Origin: an uncultured Lachnospiraceae bacterium
GTDB lineage: Bacteria > Bacillota > Clostridia > Lachnospirales > Lachnospiraceae
Reading direction: 5' to 3'
DNA: 6,677 bases
Assembly (NCBI GenBank): GCA_905236925.1
Contig: CAJOQS010000039.1
Span: forward strand, 1 to 6,677
The notes beneath the pieces were generated by a model. That model ran no database searches. It worked only from the letters and a program-made list of their open reading frames with translations, and was not told the origin of the DNA. The position numbers and the translations under genes are program-made. How positions within the stretch are numbered: the first letter of the stretch is position 1; every line of letters begins with the position of its first letter. This document shows positions 4,763-6,677 of the stretch, piece after piece.

Positions 4763-6677
4763 TCAGAATATAGGCTCAAACAGCTGCTTTGCAAGCTGTT
4801 CATTCCTAATATAGTTTTCCAGAAGTTTCTGCATTGTCTTTGAATCGTTCATCTCCCTTGCGGTGATGATAAGATTCAGCTGCCTGTAGCCCGTATCCTC
4901 GTTTCCGATCATCTCGGGTTCGGGGCGTATCTCGCTGCTTTCCGTCACAACATAAGAATCGGCGTCTTCCTCGGTTATATAATACTGAAGGACTTCTCCG
5001 TAGAAAACAACGAACTCGCTGACAAATATACCGTATCCGAGATCCTTCATATCAGCTTCGACATAGTTTTCGGCGTCTTCATCGGAAAGGAGGCAGTAAT
5101 GTATCCTGACATGGCGCCTTGGATCGGTATGATATTCCACAAAATGCTTGTCCTGCATCTCGTTCGGAACGCGTATCCCGTCACCGAACGTTTTAAAGAA
5201 CGGAAGCACGATACCGCGGTTCTCAAGATCGGCAAGCTTTGTTTCTATGAAGTTCCTGTCCCTGTCATCGAAATGTTCCTCCTGGGACAGATATTTCAAT
5301 ATGGCAAGGACGCAGAGATCATTGGTCTGATAAACCGATTCCCTGCGCATGAGTTCAAGCATATCGGCTTCGGGAAGAAGCTCCTTTACGAGATACCGGT
5401 ATGCGTAGTAAGACATAAAGGCTCCGATCAGATGCCGGTTGCTCCCGTGATCGTAGTAGCGCTTCAGGACATCCTTCGAATAGCTCATGTCGCTTTCGGT
5501 GAACAGAAGCTGGGCAAGAAGCCTTTCCTCAAGGTCATCTGCCGAGATGCCCTCGTCCGTTGCAGCTTTCCAGAGCTCATACATGCTGTCGTTGTCGCCG
5601 TTATAATACTTGACCAGATAGGACATGATATCGCGGTCGTGTCTCTTTCTGCAGAAAGCGGCGTAACAGAGCTCGGTAAAGAAGGGATCACCGATATTCT
5701 CGTCATTGGACGTGATAAGACGCGATACCAGCTTCGTTATCCTTCTGATATCGACTCCGCCGTAGCCGAAGACCTTCATATTCCTGAAGGCAAGGCTGTA
5801 AAGCTCCCTCATAATGAGAAGCTCTATCATTCGCGCGCGGTCCCTTCCCGAAAGCGAGGAAAGATCCGTTTTGACGAGCAGATTCTCCATAAGCTCGCCT
5901 TCGAGGTTCTCATAATAATACTCTATGAGTTCACGGCGGCACTCCACCGCGAACCTTCTTTCGAGATCGACATCATCGACGCAAATCCGGACGAGCCTGA
6001 TTATCTCCTCGGTGTCGTCACGGTAGCGCGCGCTTTCGAGACTGTTCAGAATCACACGGCGGTCGTCCGTACATTTTGTAAGGCACAGACGTATCAGTTC
6101 GGGATTGTTGATCAGCTTTGTGACCGGCATCTTCTCCGAACGGATCCGGCTTCCGTGTCCGTCCTCGACGAGCATTTCGGGATTTTCCGTAAAAATATCA
6201 ACGTAAGCGATCCCGTTTCTGACCTCGAAAATAGACTCATTTTCCAGTTCCTTATGAGCCACAAGGATCGCTACGGCATCTTCAAGTTCGACCTCAACGC
6301 GGTGCTTGAAAATGATATCCGGAAGTTTCATTACCAGATTTTCATCGAGATCCGCGGGGCCGATCACATTATTGTAAAGGATCGTAAGGTTGTCATCTAT
6401 ACATCCGTCCGCCAGTTTTCTCAGGGCGAACTCTTTCATCTGCTGAAGCAGAAGAAGCGGAAGTGTGTCTGCTGTCGTCCTGTAAAGGAGTACATTCGCA
6501 TAAAACATGCCCTTGACTTCGTCAGGAAGAGGCATCCCGTTCTCAAAATAACTCTGCATTCCCTTCGGAAGTGCCTTATCGGGGCGGTTGCCGGCAGACA
6601 AAAGACAGTTTTCATAGAGGCCTTTGACATTGAGCTGCTCGATAACGCCGACAGACAGCCATTTGAACGCTGTTTCA
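4763..6677 (-). CDS. DUF5717-like large helical protein, C-terminal part (5' end outside the window)
   Basis: The reading frame stays open to the window edge: the 25 codons upstream of the TTG at 6601-6599 have no stop and read as protein (…KWLSVGVIEQLNVKGLYENC…), so that TTG is internal and the gene is cut off by the window. The visible 637 residues end at a TGA at 4765-4763. Residues 1 to about 480 (counted from the edge) are rich in helix-forming, charged residues and resemble an alpha-solenoid, with no recognisable catalytic motif. Residues about 510-610 look beta-rich and contain the pattern GIFVSEFVVFYGEVLQYYIT, which I associate with the C-terminal domain of DUF5717 proteins of Lachnospiraceae. 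Those proteins are usually around 1,000 residues or more, which fits a missing N-terminal half. There is no signal peptide or membrane segment in the visible part, so it is probably cytoplasmic. It is the first visible gene of the cluster, directly upstream of the actin-like gene. Function is unknown; a scaffold role is inference. The family call is from memory of the pattern, not from a search. Confidence 0.8.
   Translation of the reverse strand, partial: ETAFKWLSVGVIEQLNVKGLYENCLLSAGNRPDKALPKGMQSYFENGMPLPDEVKGMFYANVLLYRTTADTLPLLLLQQMKEFALRKLADGCIDDNLTILYNNVIGPADLDENLVMKLPDIIFKHRVEVELEDAVAILVAHKELENESIFEVRNGIAYVDIFTENPEMLVEDGHGSRIRSEKMPVTKLINNPELIRLCLTKCTDDRRVILNSLESARYRDDTEEIIRLVRICVDDVDLERRFAVECRRELIEYYYENLEGELMENLLVKTDLSSLSGRDRARMIELLIMRELYSLAFRNMKVFGYGGVDIRRITKLVSRLITSNDENIGDPFFTELCYAAFCRKRHDRDIMSYLVKYYNGDNDSMYELWKAATDEGISADDLEERLLAQLLFTESDMSYSKDVLKRYYDHGSNRHLIGAFMSYYAYRYLVKELLPEADMLELMRRESVYQTNDLCVLAILKYLSQEEHFDDRDRNFIETKLADLENRGIVLPFFKTFGDGIRVPNEMQDKHFVEYHTDPRRHVRIHYCLLSDEDAENYVEADMKDLGYGIFVSEFVVFYGEVLQYYITEEDADSYVVTESSEIRPEPEMIGNEDTGYRQLNLIITAREMNDSKTMQKLLENYIRNEQLAKQLFEPIF

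Noticed and set aside
6599..6601. TTG as the start of the DUF5717-like gene
   Set aside because: The frame continues without a stop to the window edge and the upstream codons read as matching protein, so this TTG is internal.

Overview
The window looks like chromosomal DNA from a member of the Clostridia, most likely a Lachnospiraceae species with moderate G+C. The reasons are a DUF5717-like and a DUF5716-like gene side by side, a pairing I know mainly from that family, and strong purine-rich ribosome binding sites where intergenic space allows. All five genes lie on the minus strand, so transcription runs from high to low coordinates. No tRNA, rRNA, CRISPR array, transposon or prophage gene is visible, and the plus strand holds only antisense shadow frames.

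Layout in transcription order. (1) 6677-4763: the C-terminal 637 residues of a large helical protein (DUF5717-like); its beginning lies outside the window. (2) About 4750-3425: an actin/Hsp70-fold protein (DUF5716-like) whose annotated start is uncertain; a TTG at 4696 has the best ribosome binding site. (3) 3425-2583: a 280-residue protein with a conserved-looking N-terminal domain and tetratricopeptide repeats, overlapping the previous stop by one base (TGATG). (4) 2563-1394: a 389-residue coiled-coil protein with two adjacent membrane helices. (5) 1337-96: glyA, a complete serine hydroxymethyltransferase. A strong hairpin at 40-7, with a GCAA tetraloop and flanking A/T tracts, ends the unit.

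Genes 1 to 4 are tightly packed (gaps of 19 bases or fewer if the upstream starts are used) and probably form one translation-coupled operon. Their mix of large solenoid, actin-like protein, TPR adaptor and membrane coiled coil looks like the parts of an envelope-associated or cytoskeletal assembly. That is inference from architecture; I know of no experimentally established function. glyA follows after 56 bases with no hairpin between and no convincing promoter, so it may be partly read through from the cluster, although its function is ordinary one-carbon metabolism.

The part most likely to be undescribed biology is the four-gene cluster, especially the actin-like protein whose second phosphate loop appears to have lost its glycines.
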